From an uncultured Lachnospiraceae bacterium (lineage in GTDB: Bacteria > Bacillota > Clostridia > Lachnospirales > Lachnospiraceae): 64,000 nt of DNA. Shown piece by piece: positions 7,947 to 16,828 of the stretch (its first letter is position 1; every line of letters begins with the position of its first letter). The DNA lies in contig CAJTXA010000002.1 in NCBI GenBank assembly GCA_910579865.1, positions 140,363 through 204,362 of the forward strand, in the 5' to 3' direction. The position numbers and the translations under genes are program-made. The notes below the pieces were generated by a model that had not been told where the DNA came from, ran no database searches, and saw only the letters and a list, made by a program, of their open reading frames with translations.

Positions 7947-9207
7947 AGCTTATCTTAAAATTTTAAAAGATGAATTGGTACCAGCACTTGGATGTACAGA
8001 GCCAATTGCAATTGCTTATGCTGCTGCAAAGGCAAGAGCTGTACTTGGAATGTTTCCTGATACAGTAGAGATGTGCTGCAGTGGAAATATTATTAAAAAT
8101 GTAAAAGGGGTTACTGTTCCAAATTCTGGCGGATTAAAAGGAATTGATGTAGCAGCTGTACTTGGGGTAGTAGGTGGTGATGCTAAGAAGGAATTAGAGG
8201 TATTGGAAGGAATTACAAAAGAAGATATTGAGAAAACAAAAGAACTGGTAGCAAAAGGATTTTGTCAATGTCGGTTGCAAGAAGATGTAGAGAATCTCTA
8301 TGTAGTAGCTAAGGTAAAAAAAGGAGAGCATGAGGCAGAGGTTACAATTGTAAATCGACATACCTTAATTGCTAAGATTGTAAAAGATAAGGAAATTATT
8401 TTTGAAAATACAATTAGTGAGGATGCTCCAGATTATGTGGATCGCAGTATTTTAAATGTACGGGATATTTTAGTTTTTGCAGATGAAGTTGTAATTTCTG
8501 ATGTAGCTGAGATTTTAGATCGGCAAATGGAATATAATCGAGCGATTGCAGAAGAAGGATTGCGTCATGCTTATGGTGCAGAAGTAGGCAGAACATTGCT
8601 TCGGGTATATGGAGAGGATGTAAAAGTGTTGGCTCGTGCTTATGCAGCAGCAGGATCAGACGCACGAATGGGAGGCTGTTCTATGCCTGTTGTGATAAAT
8701 TCAGGAAGTGGAAATCAGGGGATGACCGTATCACTTCCTGTTATGATCTTTGCAGAACATTGGAAAGTAAGCAAAGAAATGTTGTATCGTGCATTGGTAG
8801 TAAGCAATTTAATTGCGATTCATCAGAAAAAATATGTAGGAAGTTTGTCAGCTTATTGTGGGGCAGTCAGTGCTGCCTGTGGAGCAGGAGCTGCTATTAC
8901 TTATCTGCATGGAGGCGGGTATTCTGCTGTTTCACTTACAATTACCAATACAATTGGAAATGTAGGAGGAATTGTCTGTGATGGAGCAAAGTCTTCTTGT
9001 GCAGCAAAGATTGCTTCAGCAGTAGATGCAGCGATTTTGGCTTATTATATGGGAAGCGGACTTCATTCTTTTCAGCCTGGAGAAGGAATTGTACAAGAAG
9101 ATGTAGAAGGAACCATTAAGAGTATGGGATATATTGGAAGGGTTGGAATGAAAAGTACAGATACTGAGATTTTAAATTTAATGATTCATCGAACAAAGTT
9201 AGATTAA
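7927..9207 (+). CDS. L-cysteine desulfidase / UPF0597 family protein
   Basis: 426 aa, related to the [4Fe-4S] L-cysteine desulfidase CdsB/YhaM family, which converts L-cysteine to pyruvate, sulfide and ammonia. The N-terminal motif VPALGCTEPIAIAYAAA carries the conserved Cys of the family. Further motifs are the Gly-rich SGSGNQGMT and CDGAKSSCAAK with cluster-type cysteines. The start is ATG 7927, preceded by GAGGAAAAGGA; longer readings would run through the esterase gene. It is the last gene of the 5.4 kb insert, 32 bases from its right end. The exact substrate is uncertain; serine dehydratase-like activity is the main alternative. Confidence 0.85.
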   Translation: MEQKKYEAYLKILKDELVPALGCTEPIAIAYAAAKARAVLGMFPDTVEMCCSGNIIKNVKGVTVPNSGGLKGIDVAAVLGVVGGDAKKELEVLEGITKEDIEKTKELVAKGFCQCRLQEDVENLYVVAKVKKGEHEAEVTIVNRHTLIAKIVKDKEIIFENTISEDAPDYVDRSILNVRDILVFADEVVISDVAEILDRQMEYNRAIAEEGLRHAYGAEVGRTLLRVYGEDVKVLARAYAAAGSDARMGGCSMPVVINSGSGNQGMTVSLPVMIFAEHWKVSKEMLYRALVVSNLIAIHQKKYVGSLSAYCGAVSAACGAGAAITYLHGGGYSAVSLTITNTIGNVGGIVCDGAKSSCAAKIASAVDAAILAYYMGSGLHSFQPGEGIVQEDVEGTIKSMGYIGRVGMKSTDTEILNLMIHRTKLD

Positions 9208-9214
9208 TGAACCT

Positions 9215-9244
9215 ATGGTGTCATTTGTGTAACACAAGCTGGTG
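9215..9244. other. Right attachment junction (attR-like) of the 5.4 kb insert
   Basis: ATGGTGTCAT at 9215-9224 is the inverse complement of 3853-3862. TGGTG at 9240-9244 matches 3834-3838. The motif centre is 22 bases from the GG at 9241-9242, mirroring the left end. Confidence 0.7.
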
Positions 9245-9381
9245 CTGTTGCATTATTGCTGTCGCAGTATCCTTCTTGTTCTAATATGATGGTAAAACGG
9301 CGGCTTTGTGAAACCGCTTATGATCTTGGACTGGAAAGTCGGCGTCAGGGATTTGGACGGGTGGATATTGGAAGATTCGTA
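9240..9381 (+). pseudogene. Subtilisin-like S8 protease, C-terminal fragment
   Basis: Translating from GGT at 9241 gives GAVALLLSQYPSC, then KRRLCETAYDLGL and QGFGRVDIGRFV before TAA. This is the helix after the catalytic Ser and the usual end of a subtilase domain. It has no start codon. It continues exactly where the fragment ending at 3838 stops, with no residues missing or duplicated apart from the 5-bp shared core. Confidence 0.85.
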
Positions 9382-9451
9382 TAAAAGTTTAAAAAAGTGG
9401 GAATGATTCTAACAAAAGAAAAAATGTATCACTTTAGGAGGAATACAGACT

Positions 9452-10753
9452 ATGCGGGAATATATGGAGATTGTGGACGTATTAGGACGAGAAATTTTAG
9501 ATTCAAGAGGAAATCCCACTTTAGAGGTAGAAGTAACTTTAGCAGATGGAATGAGAGGGAGAGCAGCGGTACCATCTGGTGCTTCAACTGGTAAATTTGA
9601 AGCAGTGGAACTTCGAGATCAAGAAAAAAGATATCAAGGGAAAGGGGTCTTAAAAGCAGTATCACATGTCAACACAGAATTAAAACAGGCAATTCTTCAT
9701 GAAAATGCAGCGGATCAGCATCGAATTGATCAACTTTTAATAGATGCAGATGGAAGCGAAAATAAAGGGAACTATGGAGCCAATGCAATTTTAGGAATTT
9801 CTATGGCAGTGGCACAAGCTGCTGCCAATAGTCTGGAATTGCCTTTATATCGCTATTTGGGAGGAACCGGGGCAAGACAACTTCCTGTGCCAATGAGCAA
9901 TGTTTGCAATGGAGGTGCCCATACTACTTCGGATTTGGATTGGCAGGAGTTTATGATTATGCCAGTTGGAGCATGTTGTTATCGAGAAGGTTTGCGAATG
10001 ATTACAGAAATTTATCATCATTTGCGAACACTTTTAAAAGAAGATGGACATGTAACAGCAGTAGGAGATGAAGGTGGATTTGCACCAAATGTAAAGGATG
10101 CATTTACAGTATTTGATTATTTGACAAAAGCGACACAAAAGGCTGGTTATCAGACAGGAACAGATATTGTATTTGCAATGGATGCAGCAGCTAGTGAACT
10201 TTATGATGAAAAGAATAAAGTCTATATGTTCCCAGGAGAAAGCCGGATGAGTGGGAAAACTATAGTGCGATCAGCAAAAGAAATGATTGATTATTATCGG
10301 CAGCTAACAGAAAAGTTTCCTTTAGTTTCAATAGAAGATGGTCTTCATGAAGAAGACTGGGATGGATGGGTAGAGATGACAAAGGAGCTTGGAAGCCGGG
10401 TACAGCTAGTTGGAGATGATCTATTTGTAACCAATACAAAGCGGTTAAAAAAAGGAATTGAATTAGGAGCTGCCAATGCAATTTTGGTAAAAGTAAATCA
10501 AATTGGAACTGTTTCAGAAGCAATGGAAGCAATTACTTTGGCGCAACGTTCTGGTTATCAGACAGTAATTTCCCATCGTAGTGGAGAAACAGAAGATACC
10601 TTTTTAGCAGATTTGGCTGTAGCGGTTAATGCAGGACAGATTAAAACAGGTGCACCTTGCCGAAGTGATCGAGTTGCAAAGTATAACCAATTACTTCGAA
10701 TCGAGGAAGAGATAGGAAAAGGCGCAATTTATCAAAATCCTTTTAAAAACTGA
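9452..10753 (+). CDS. eno: Enolase
   Basis: Phosphopyruvate hydratase of glycolysis (2-phosphoglycerate to phosphoenolpyruvate), 433 aa, full length. Signature stretches are GREILDSRGNPTLEVEV, GDEGGFAPN, SIEDGLHEEDWDGW with the metal-binding Asp/Glu, LVGDDLFVTN, the catalytic Lys in AILVKVNQIG, and SHRSGETED. AGGAGG at 9436-9441 supports ATG 9452, although ATG 9464 gives the more usual N-terminus. It lies just downstream of the broken subtilase gene. No clear promoter of its own was found in the 70-base gap. Confidence 0.97.
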   Translation: MREYMEIVDVLGREILDSRGNPTLEVEVTLADGMRGRAAVPSGASTGKFEAVELRDQEKRYQGKGVLKAVSHVNTELKQAILHENAADQHRIDQLLIDADGSENKGNYGANAILGISMAVAQAAANSLELPLYRYLGGTGARQLPVPMSNVCNGGAHTTSDLDWQEFMIMPVGACCYREGLRMITEIYHHLRTLLKEDGHVTAVGDEGGFAPNVKDAFTVFDYLTKATQKAGYQTGTDIVFAMDAAASELYDEKNKVYMFPGESRMSGKTIVRSAKEMIDYYRQLTEKFPLVSIEDGLHEEDWDGWVEMTKELGSRVQLVGDDLFVTNTKRLKKGIELGAANAILVKVNQIGTVSEAMEAITLAQRSGYQTVISHRSGETEDTFLADLAVAVNAGQIKTGAPCRSDRVAKYNQLLRIEEEIGKGAIYQNPFKN

Positions 10754-10761
10754 AATTTTGG

Positions 10762-10790
10762 TTGAAACTAAGAATGATTTATGATATAAT
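10762..10790 (+). promoter_or_regulatory. Promoter of secG
   Basis: TTGAAA at 10762-10767 and TATAAT at 10785-10790, 17-base spacer. Confidence 0.8.
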
Positions 10791-10826
10791 CCTACCGTGC
10801 ATTTGACTTTAACAGGAGGTGGTATC

Positions 10827-11063
10827 GTGGAAGTAGTTAGGATTATTGTAACTGTTATTTTTGCAGTTATTTGTTTGGCTTTAACAGCCATAGTATTGAT
10901 GCAAGAAGGCAAATCAGGAGGATTATCTGGATCAATCTCTGGATCAACAGAAACGTATTGGGGAAGAAATAAAGGACGATCGATGGAAGGAAAACTAGAA
11001 AAGATTACGAAATATCTTGCAATTGGATTTATTATATTGTCTCTTGTTTTAAATATACTTTAA
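10827..11063 (+). CDS. secG: Preprotein translocase subunit SecG
   Basis: Small inner-membrane subunit of the SecYEG channel, 78 aa. There are two hydrophobic helices (about residues 4-22 and 58-77) around the family motif LMQEGKSGGLSG. The GTG at 10827 is chosen because AGGAGGT (10814-10820) sits six bases upstream. A longer reading from 10797 would place that ribosome site inside the gene. It has its own promoter and a downstream terminator. Confidence 0.93.
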   Translation: MEVVRIIVTVIFAVICLALTAIVLMQEGKSGGLSGSISGSTETYWGRNKGRSMEGKLEKITKYLAIGFIILSLVLNIL

Positions 11064-11130
11064 TAAAAGCTGACAGTATAATAAAAACAGGAAGAAAATT
11101 TATCTGGTTTTGGCAGAAATAATGTTACAA

Positions 11131-11160
11131 AAAAGCATCCTTTTTAGGATGTTTTTTTCT
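11131..11160 (+). terminator. Terminator after secG
   Basis: Stem built on AGCATCC with GGATG, flanked by A-run and T-run (TTTTTTT), small T-rich loop. Confidence 0.75.
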
Positions 11161-11224
11161 ACCTATTGGGAGATGAAATTTAATCGTTTCGATGGCTTGG
11201 AATAGAGAAAAATGTAGATTTGGG

Positions 11225-11253
11225 TTGCGGGATTGTTTCTTTTCGAGTACAAT
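11225..11253 (+). promoter_or_regulatory. Candidate promoter of rnr-smpB
   Basis: TTGCGG at 11225-11230 and TACAAT at 11248-11253, 17-base spacer. Confidence 0.5.
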
Positions 11254-11327
11254 AAAAAAAAGGTTTGAAATAGTATAAAGAAATGTACTTATTTGCACCT
11301 TAATTTTTAGAAAGGAAGGGCAAAGTG

Positions 11328-13481
11328 ATGACAGAAGAGAGTTTAAAAAAGAGAAAACAGGTTTTATTGGATCTTGTCAATGAGAAAAGCTATGTGCCAA
11401 TGAAAGCGAAAGAATTGGCAGTTCTTTTGCAGGTTTCCAAAGAAGAACGTTCGGATTTAGATTATGTGTTAAAAGAACTTGTAGCATCTGGAGAATTAAG
11501 TGTGAATAAGCGTGGAAAATATAGTAAGCCGGAGATAACAGGATTGGTTGGTACTTTTTCTGCTACGGCAAAAGGATTTGGGTTTGTTTCCGTTGAAGGA
11601 GAAGAAGAGGATATTTATATTAAAGAAAGTAATACAAATGGAGCTTTCGATAAGGATACCGTACAAGTTTTTTTATTTTCAGAGCAGACAGGAAAGCGCC
11701 GGGAAGGAGAGATTGTAAAGGTTCTTTCCCGTCATATTACTGAGGTTGTTGGTCTTTATCAAAAGTGCAAGAATTATGGCTTTGTGATTCCAGATAGTAC
11801 AAAGTTTTCAAAGGATATTTATGTACAGGAAAATCGTTCAAAAGGGGCAGTAGATGGACATAAGGTAGTGGTAAAGATTACGGATTATGGAAGCAAAAAT
11901 AAAAATCCAGAGGGAACTGTAAAGGAAATTATAGGGCATATCAATGATCCGGGGACAGATATTATGTCGATTGTAAAGGAACATGGTCTTTGTGTAGAAT
12001 TTCCAACTGATGTATTAAAGCAGGTACAAAAGATTCCAACTGAGGTAGAAGAAGTAGATAAGAAGGGTCGGCTAGATTTACGTTCTTGGCAGACAGTAAC
12101 AATTGATGGAGAAGATGCAAAGGATTTAGATGATGCAGTAACACTTACCAAAGAGGAAGAACATTATATTCTTGGGGTTCATATTGCAGATGTAACAAAT
12201 TATGTAACAGAGGGAAGTCCTTTGGATCGGGAAGCACTGAAGCGGGGGACTAGTGTATATCTAGTGGATCGGGTAATTCCTATGCTGCCACATAAATTAT
12301 CAAATGGAATTTGTTCTTTAAATGCAGGAGTGGATCGTTTGGCTTTAAGTTGTATTATGACAATTGATGCAAAAGGAACTGTGGTGGATCATAAGATTGC
12401 AGAAACGGTGATTTGCGTAGATAGGCGTATGAGTTATACCAGTGTTAATAAAATTATTGAGGAGCAGGATCAAGCAGAAGAGGAAGAGTATAAGCCACTT
12501 GTCCCTATGTTTTTTTTAATGAAAGAATTAGCAGATATTTTACGGCAAAAGAGAAAGCAAAGAGGATCGATTGATTTTGATTTTCCAGAAACAAAGATCA
12601 TTTTAGATGCAAAAGGGAAACCTTTAGAAGTGAAACCTTATGAGCGAAATAGTGCAACAAAGATTATTGAAGATTTTATGTTAATTACAAATGAAACAAT
12701 AGCAGAGGATTATTTTTGGCAGGAGATGCCATTTGTCTATCGAACACATGATACGCCAGATGCAGAAAAGATTCAGAAGTTAGAGGTATTTATCAACAAT
12801 TTTGGCTATGGAATTAAGAATTCAAGAGAAGGAATTCATCCAAAGGAACTGCAAAAATTATTGGGACGGATTGAAGATTCTCCAGAGGAATCTTTAATTA
12901 GCCGTTTGACACTTCGTTCGATGAAACAGGCAAAGTATACAGTAACGAATACAGGACATTTTGGATTATCAGCAAAATATTATTGTCATTTTACTTCTCC
13001 AATTCGGCGGTATCCAGATTTGCAGATCCATCGGATTATAAAAGAAAATCTACATGGTGGACTAAAAGAAAAACGGATTACACACTATGAAAAGATTTTA
13101 AGTCAGGTGGCAGATCAGTCTAGCACAATGGAGAGAAAGGCAGATGAGACAGAACGAGATACTGTAAAGTTAAAAAAGTGCGAATATATGTCAAAGCGGA
13201 TTGGAGAGGTCTACACAGGAGTAATTTCTGGAATGAGTACGTATGGATTTTATGTAGAGCTTCCAAATACAATAGAAGGAATGGTTCATGTTAGTTCTTT
13301 GGAAGGGGACTATTATTACTATGATGAAGAGGCTTATGAAATGGTGGGAAAAGAGTTTAATAATCGATATAAATTAGGGCAGACTGTAGATATTGTAGTG
13401 GTTGGGACGGATCGATTGCAGCGAACGATTGATTTTGAAATTTTTAAAGAAGATGAGGAATTAGAAGATGGGAAAGGATAG
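11328..13481 (+). CDS. rnr: Ribonuclease R
   Basis: Processive 3'-5' exoribonuclease that degrades structured RNA and works with trans-translation, about 717 aa. An N-terminal winged-helix region (about 1-70) is followed by cold-shock-like domains (TGLVGTFSATAKGFGFVSVEG, then YGFVIPDS). The RNB catalytic domain shows DGEDAKDLDDAV with the metal-binding aspartates. A C-terminal S1 domain (YTGVISGMSTYGFYVELP) ends the protein, which has no long basic tail. ATG 11328 follows GGAAGGG at good spacing. The stop overlaps smpB by 14 bases, so the two are translationally coupled. Confidence 0.97.
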   Translation: MTEESLKKRKQVLLDLVNEKSYVPMKAKELAVLLQVSKEERSDLDYVLKELVASGELSVNKRGKYSKPEITGLVGTFSATAKGFGFVSVEGEEEDIYIKESNTNGAFDKDTVQVFLFSEQTGKRREGEIVKVLSRHITEVVGLYQKCKNYGFVIPDSTKFSKDIYVQENRSKGAVDGHKVVVKITDYGSKNKNPEGTVKEIIGHINDPGTDIMSIVKEHGLCVEFPTDVLKQVQKIPTEVEEVDKKGRLDLRSWQTVTIDGEDAKDLDDAVTLTKEEEHYILGVHIADVTNYVTEGSPLDREALKRGTSVYLVDRVIPMLPHKLSNGICSLNAGVDRLALSCIMTIDAKGTVVDHKIAETVICVDRRMSYTSVNKIIEEQDQAEEEEYKPLVPMFFLMKELADILRQKRKQRGSIDFDFPETKIILDAKGKPLEVKPYERNSATKIIEDFMLITNETIAEDYFWQEMPFVYRTHDTPDAEKIQKLEVFINNFGYGIKNSREGIHPKELQKLLGRIEDSPEESLISRLTLRSMKQAKYTVTNTGHFGLSAKYYCHFTSPIRRYPDLQIHRIIKENLHGGLKEKRITHYEKILSQVADQSSTMERKADETERDTVKLKKCEYMSKRIGEVYTGVISGMSTYGFYVELPNTIEGMVHVSSLEGDYYYYDEEAYEMVGKEFNNRYKLGQTVDIVVVGTDRLQRTIDFEIFKEDEELEDGKG

Positions 13482-13935
13482 TGTAAAACTGATTGCAAAT
13501 AATAAAAAGGCATATTTTGACTATTTTATTGAGCAAACCTATGAGGCAGGGATTTCTCTTCATGGTACAGAAGTAAAGTCTTTGCGAATGGGAAAATGCA
13601 GTGTAAAAGAGGCATTTATACGAATTGAAAATGGAGAAGTATTTCTCTATGGGATGCATATTAGTCCTTATGAGAAAGGAAATATTTTTAATAAAGATCC
13701 TTTGCGGGTAAGAAAGCTTTTGCTGCATGATTATGAGATTCATAAGATGGCTGGTCAGGCTCAGGCAGTTGGATATACGATTGTGCCGCTTCGGGTATAT
13801 TTAAAAGGAAGCTTAGTAAAGATAGAGATAGGGCTTGCACGTGGAAAGAAGTTGTATGATAAACGGCAGGATATTGCGAAGAAAGATCAGCGGCGAGAGG
13901 CGGAGAAGGATTTTAAAGTAAAAAATCTTTATTAG
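13468..13935 (+). CDS. smpB: SsrA-binding protein SmpB
   Basis: tmRNA-binding protein needed for trans-translation rescue of stalled ribosomes, 155 aa, full length. Signature HGTEVKSLRMGKCSVKEAF near the N-terminus and the basic C-terminal tail (LYDKRQDIAKKDQRREAEKDFK) are present. It overlaps rnr, a common Firmicute arrangement that links RNA decay with ribosome rescue. The tmRNA gene ssrA often follows smpB, but I do not see it here. Confidence 0.97.
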   Translation: MGKDSVKLIANNKKAYFDYFIEQTYEAGISLHGTEVKSLRMGKCSVKEAFIRIENGEVFLYGMHISPYEKGNIFNKDPLRVRKLLLHDYEIHKMAGQAQAVGYTIVPLRVYLKGSLVKIEIGLARGKKLYDKRQDIAKKDQRREAEKDFKVKNLY

Positions 13936-13940
13936 AGATT

Positions 13941-13990
13941 TTAAGAAATCCGAAGAAAGATAGATAAATTTCTTTTTTCTTCGGATTTTA
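13941..13990 (+). terminator. Terminator after smpB
   Basis: AAATCCGAAGAAA pairs with TTTCTTCGGATTT across a 14-base loop, ending in T-rich sequence. It also faces the minus-strand genes beyond it. Confidence 0.75.
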
Positions 13991-14003
13991 ATTTACAGTC
14001 AGA

Positions 14004-14060
14004 TTACAATTTTACCATCTTCAATACAAATAGTTTGGTCGGTCAACTGTGCAATTTAAT
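14004..14060 (-). pseudogene. Remnant of an ABC transporter ATPase C-terminus
   Basis: The minus strand reads IAQLTDQTICIEDGKIVI then stop. This closely parallels LAQLADQVIRLQDGKIV at the end of the intact ATPase at 16829-17491. A stop codon precedes it and there is no upstream ATPase sequence. It is the trace of a related ABC gene just downstream of the transporter operon. Confidence 0.6.
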
Positions 14061-14134
14061 CATCTGTTGGAATTTTTGGCTTGTCATAGCCTGTAAAATA
14101 ATATTCGCACCTATGGTCGAATCCTCCTATCCTA

Positions 14135-16702
14135 TTATTCTGTAACACGCAGCTTTTCAACAATACTGCCTTTATTGAATATTTTTAACGCAATCACTGG
14201 CAAGATAGCAGCAACAATCAGAAGCAAAATACACACAATCATAGCAGGAACAAGCGTAAAGCGGAAAGTGAAATACCAAATTCCGCCGATAAGTATCTTT
14301 ACTACAGTGAATGCAAGTGCCACAGACAAAATCAGGCCAACGATACACGCACTGATAACATAATAAACACTTTCCCAAATCATCATCCAAGTCAACTGCT
14401 TCGCTGTCATACCAATACTTTGCATAGTTGCAAATTCGTGATGTCTTGCCAGAATAGATGTAATGATAGTATTTACTAAATTCAGTACTCCGGCTGCACC
14501 AAAGATAATTCCAATCAATCCGCCGACAAATTGGAGCATAGTGCGAGTTGAAACAGCATCTTGTCTAGCTTCTTCAGCAGAAGCATAACCCAAATTAGGG
14601 TCTACATTCGCTATGTAGTCCTCCAAAAATTTACTCATAGCATCTTGCTGTTCTTCCTCTACATCAAAAGAATATTTGTAAATAACTGGTTCATCATAAA
14701 TCTTAGTATAAATGCTGGCTGGAAGATACAGGAACAGACCATCCCTACCAACTTTAAAGGGACCATTGGTAGTATATCTGATTTCTTTATCATCACCATT
14801 GAGAGCAGCTTTGGCTAATACAGGCAGTTTCATTATCGGTTCGCCATTTTTAAAAACTGTAACCGTATCACCCACATCTAACAGATCAAACGCCGGATTC
14901 AAAATGGATGTTCCCATATCGGACGAAACGCCCAACAGTACACCTTCACCATTTACCATCTTCTTATAAAGCTTGTATGCATCTGTCTCTCCTTCCTGAA
15001 TGTCCATACGGGCAAGAGCTGTTTCTTCCATGCCATACACATTGCAGAGTGTATGCCCATCATCACCTAGATTAAAAACAATTGCATCTTCGGTAACTGC
15101 ATAGCGGATGCCAGTTTCTTCATCGGTGTCAGTGTAAGCAAATTCTATCGGAAAGTCATAGGTCACATTACTGTCATTTAATGTATTTTTATAAATAGCT
15201 GAAGCCCCATATACTCCCGACTGTACATTGATAGCGTCGATTACTTCCTGCCTCAGTCCATGTTCGTGCAGAGTGAACCCTTCCATAATGTTTTTGCTCA
15301 CTGCGTTCACTACAACAAAATCGGTTCGAATACTATAGGATATTTGCTTTTCTATATCCACGCTGTCAGCAGCAATGCCTACACAGTTAAGTAAAACAAC
15401 ACAGAGTGTTAAAGAAGCTACAATAAAGGCGGAACGACGCTTATTACGGCCTAAATTAGACCACGCCAGCCAAAATAGACTAGTACCAGAGGTACTTTTT
15501 TTCATAGTTTTTTTGCCTGTCGCTGCCTCTACATAGCGGAATGCTTCAATTGGTGAAATATTTGCTGCTACATGGATGGGTTTTCTTGTAGAAAGAAATA
15601 CAGTAAAAGCAGTCAGTACAAAAGCTCCAAAAAAAATAATTGGAGATGGATTTACATTGATTGCTACATTTTCATAACTATCAGAAAAAGTACTCATAAT
15701 ATGTGGTAATGCTGCTTTTCCAACAAAGTAGCCTGTCAGTAAGCCTAAAGGAATACCAATACAAGAAAGCCATAATGCCTGCTGGTTTATCATTTTTTTT
15801 ACCTGGCGTCTGCTCATGCCTATAGTACGATATAAACCATAGCGGCGGATCTCCTGCATCACCGCAATGTCAAACACATTGTAAATTAATAAATACCCAC
15901 AAAAAATAAACAAGATGATTATGACCGCCCCTAGAAGAAGCGTTTTAAGGGTCAGTGTTGGATTCGTTATTGTATTGATTGTTGCAGATAAACCAGTGGA
16001 GTCCCCCATTTGCTGTATCCAATGATCTAAATTACTCTGAAGTTTGGCTGTGCTTGTGGCTATAAAGTCAGAATAATAGGTACCAGCCATATCTGAGTCT
16101 TGATCATAAGTATATTCAAAAATATCAGGATGTGCATCTCGAAAGGTTGTTCCCGCCCACATCATACTGATTTGATCGTCGGTAGCTTCAAACCAGCCGG
16201 ACACAATCATATCTAGTTGATATTCCTGCCCATGAGCAGTAAAAGCAATAGTGACAGCAGCCCCTACCTCTGGTTTTACTCCCAAATCCTTGAGTGCTGT
16301 GTCCGAAGTAACAATCTCGTTTTCTGCTTTTGGTATGTTGCCGTGAGTAGGCATACAGAAAGTCAAATCGGCCTGAACGGAGTCCATCACATCAAATTCA
16401 ATGTTATGGTGTGAGTGATTCGTAAGAAAACCTATTGGCATCCGCAGACCGTATTCCTTAATAAAGTCAGCATCTTTCAAAGCTTCATACTGTTCAAGGG
16501 TCATGTTGTGAAAATCACCATCTGATCGGCTGCCTTTTAATATCTGCATAGTCAAAATCATAGACTTTGCCGTCCCAATACCAATTGTAGTAACGGCAGT
16601 AAACAGAATTGCGGTCAGCATGATTGCCAATACCGCAATTAGGTTTCGCTTCCTGCTGGCGTGAAAGTTGCGTCCAGCAAGAATACTTAGCATATTCTTC
16701 AT
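14135..16702 (-). CDS. FtsX-like ABC transporter permease
   Basis: Membrane subunit of a MacB/FtsX-type (type VII) ABC exporter, 855 aa. TM1 is near residue 20-42 (LIAVLAIMLTAILFTAV). A large extracytoplasmic region is followed by a cluster of three helices (from LLLGAVIIILFIFCGYLLI), then a helix at AFIVASLTLCVVLLN. A second external domain precedes the last three helices. Two FtsX domains are therefore present. I start at ATG 16702 because GGAGGAAC lies just upstream; an ATG 40 codons earlier lacks a ribosome site. Together with the ATPase and two-component genes it looks like a peptide-antibiotic or envelope-stress export module. Confidence 0.88.
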   Translation of the reverse strand: MKNMLSILAGRNFHASRKRNLIAVLAIMLTAILFTAVTTIGIGTAKSMILTMQILKGSRSDGDFHNMTLEQYEALKDADFIKEYGLRMPIGFLTNHSHHNIEFDVMDSVQADLTFCMPTHGNIPKAENEIVTSDTALKDLGVKPEVGAAVTIAFTAHGQEYQLDMIVSGWFEATDDQISMMWAGTTFRDAHPDIFEYTYDQDSDMAGTYYSDFIATSTAKLQSNLDHWIQQMGDSTGLSATINTITNPTLTLKTLLLGAVIIILFIFCGYLLIYNVFDIAVMQEIRRYGLYRTIGMSRRQVKKMINQQALWLSCIGIPLGLLTGYFVGKAALPHIMSTFSDSYENVAINVNPSPIIFFGAFVLTAFTVFLSTRKPIHVAANISPIEAFRYVEAATGKKTMKKSTSGTSLFWLAWSNLGRNKRRSAFIVASLTLCVVLLNCVGIAADSVDIEKQISYSIRTDFVVVNAVSKNIMEGFTLHEHGLRQEVIDAINVQSGVYGASAIYKNTLNDSNVTYDFPIEFAYTDTDEETGIRYAVTEDAIVFNLGDDGHTLCNVYGMEETALARMDIQEGETDAYKLYKKMVNGEGVLLGVSSDMGTSILNPAFDLLDVGDTVTVFKNGEPIMKLPVLAKAALNGDDKEIRYTTNGPFKVGRDGLFLYLPASIYTKIYDEPVIYKYSFDVEEEQQDAMSKFLEDYIANVDPNLGYASAEEARQDAVSTRTMLQFVGGLIGIIFGAAGVLNLVNTIITSILARHHEFATMQSIGMTAKQLTWMMIWESVYYVISACIVGLILSVALAFTVVKILIGGIWYFTFRFTLVPAMIVCILLLIVAAILPVIALKIFNKGSIVEKLRVTE

Positions 16703-16828
16703 GGTATGTTCCTCCTTGCCTGTTAAGAATAGCACAGTTATGTCACAATTTGGGCACACGAATGTCACAAATTTGTGATAAAAAATCGAGTGCTTTTGCA
16801 CTCGATTCAGAAAATATTCCATATTTTT

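Larger units (their letters stand above)
3837..9242. mobile_element. 5.4 kb segment inserted in the subtilase gene, no recombinase inside
   Basis: Removing this segment at the shared GG restores an uninterrupted subtilase reading frame, GTSMATPIVSG followed by AVALLLSQYP. The ends carry inverted 10-bp motifs at equal distance from the crossover. Cargo is cspA, an acyltransferase-like gene, a DUF6320-type membrane protein, an esterase and an L-cysteine desulfidase-family gene, all on the plus strand. No integrase, transposase or IS end is visible inside. It could be a defective integrated element, or cargo moved by a recombinase acting in trans. Codon use is not clearly different from the neighbours. 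Confidence 0.65.

Noticed and set aside
13936..14134. Search for ssrA (tmRNA) downstream of smpB
   Set aside because: No tRNA-like ends or tag sequence were visible; only a terminator and ABC-gene debris are present.
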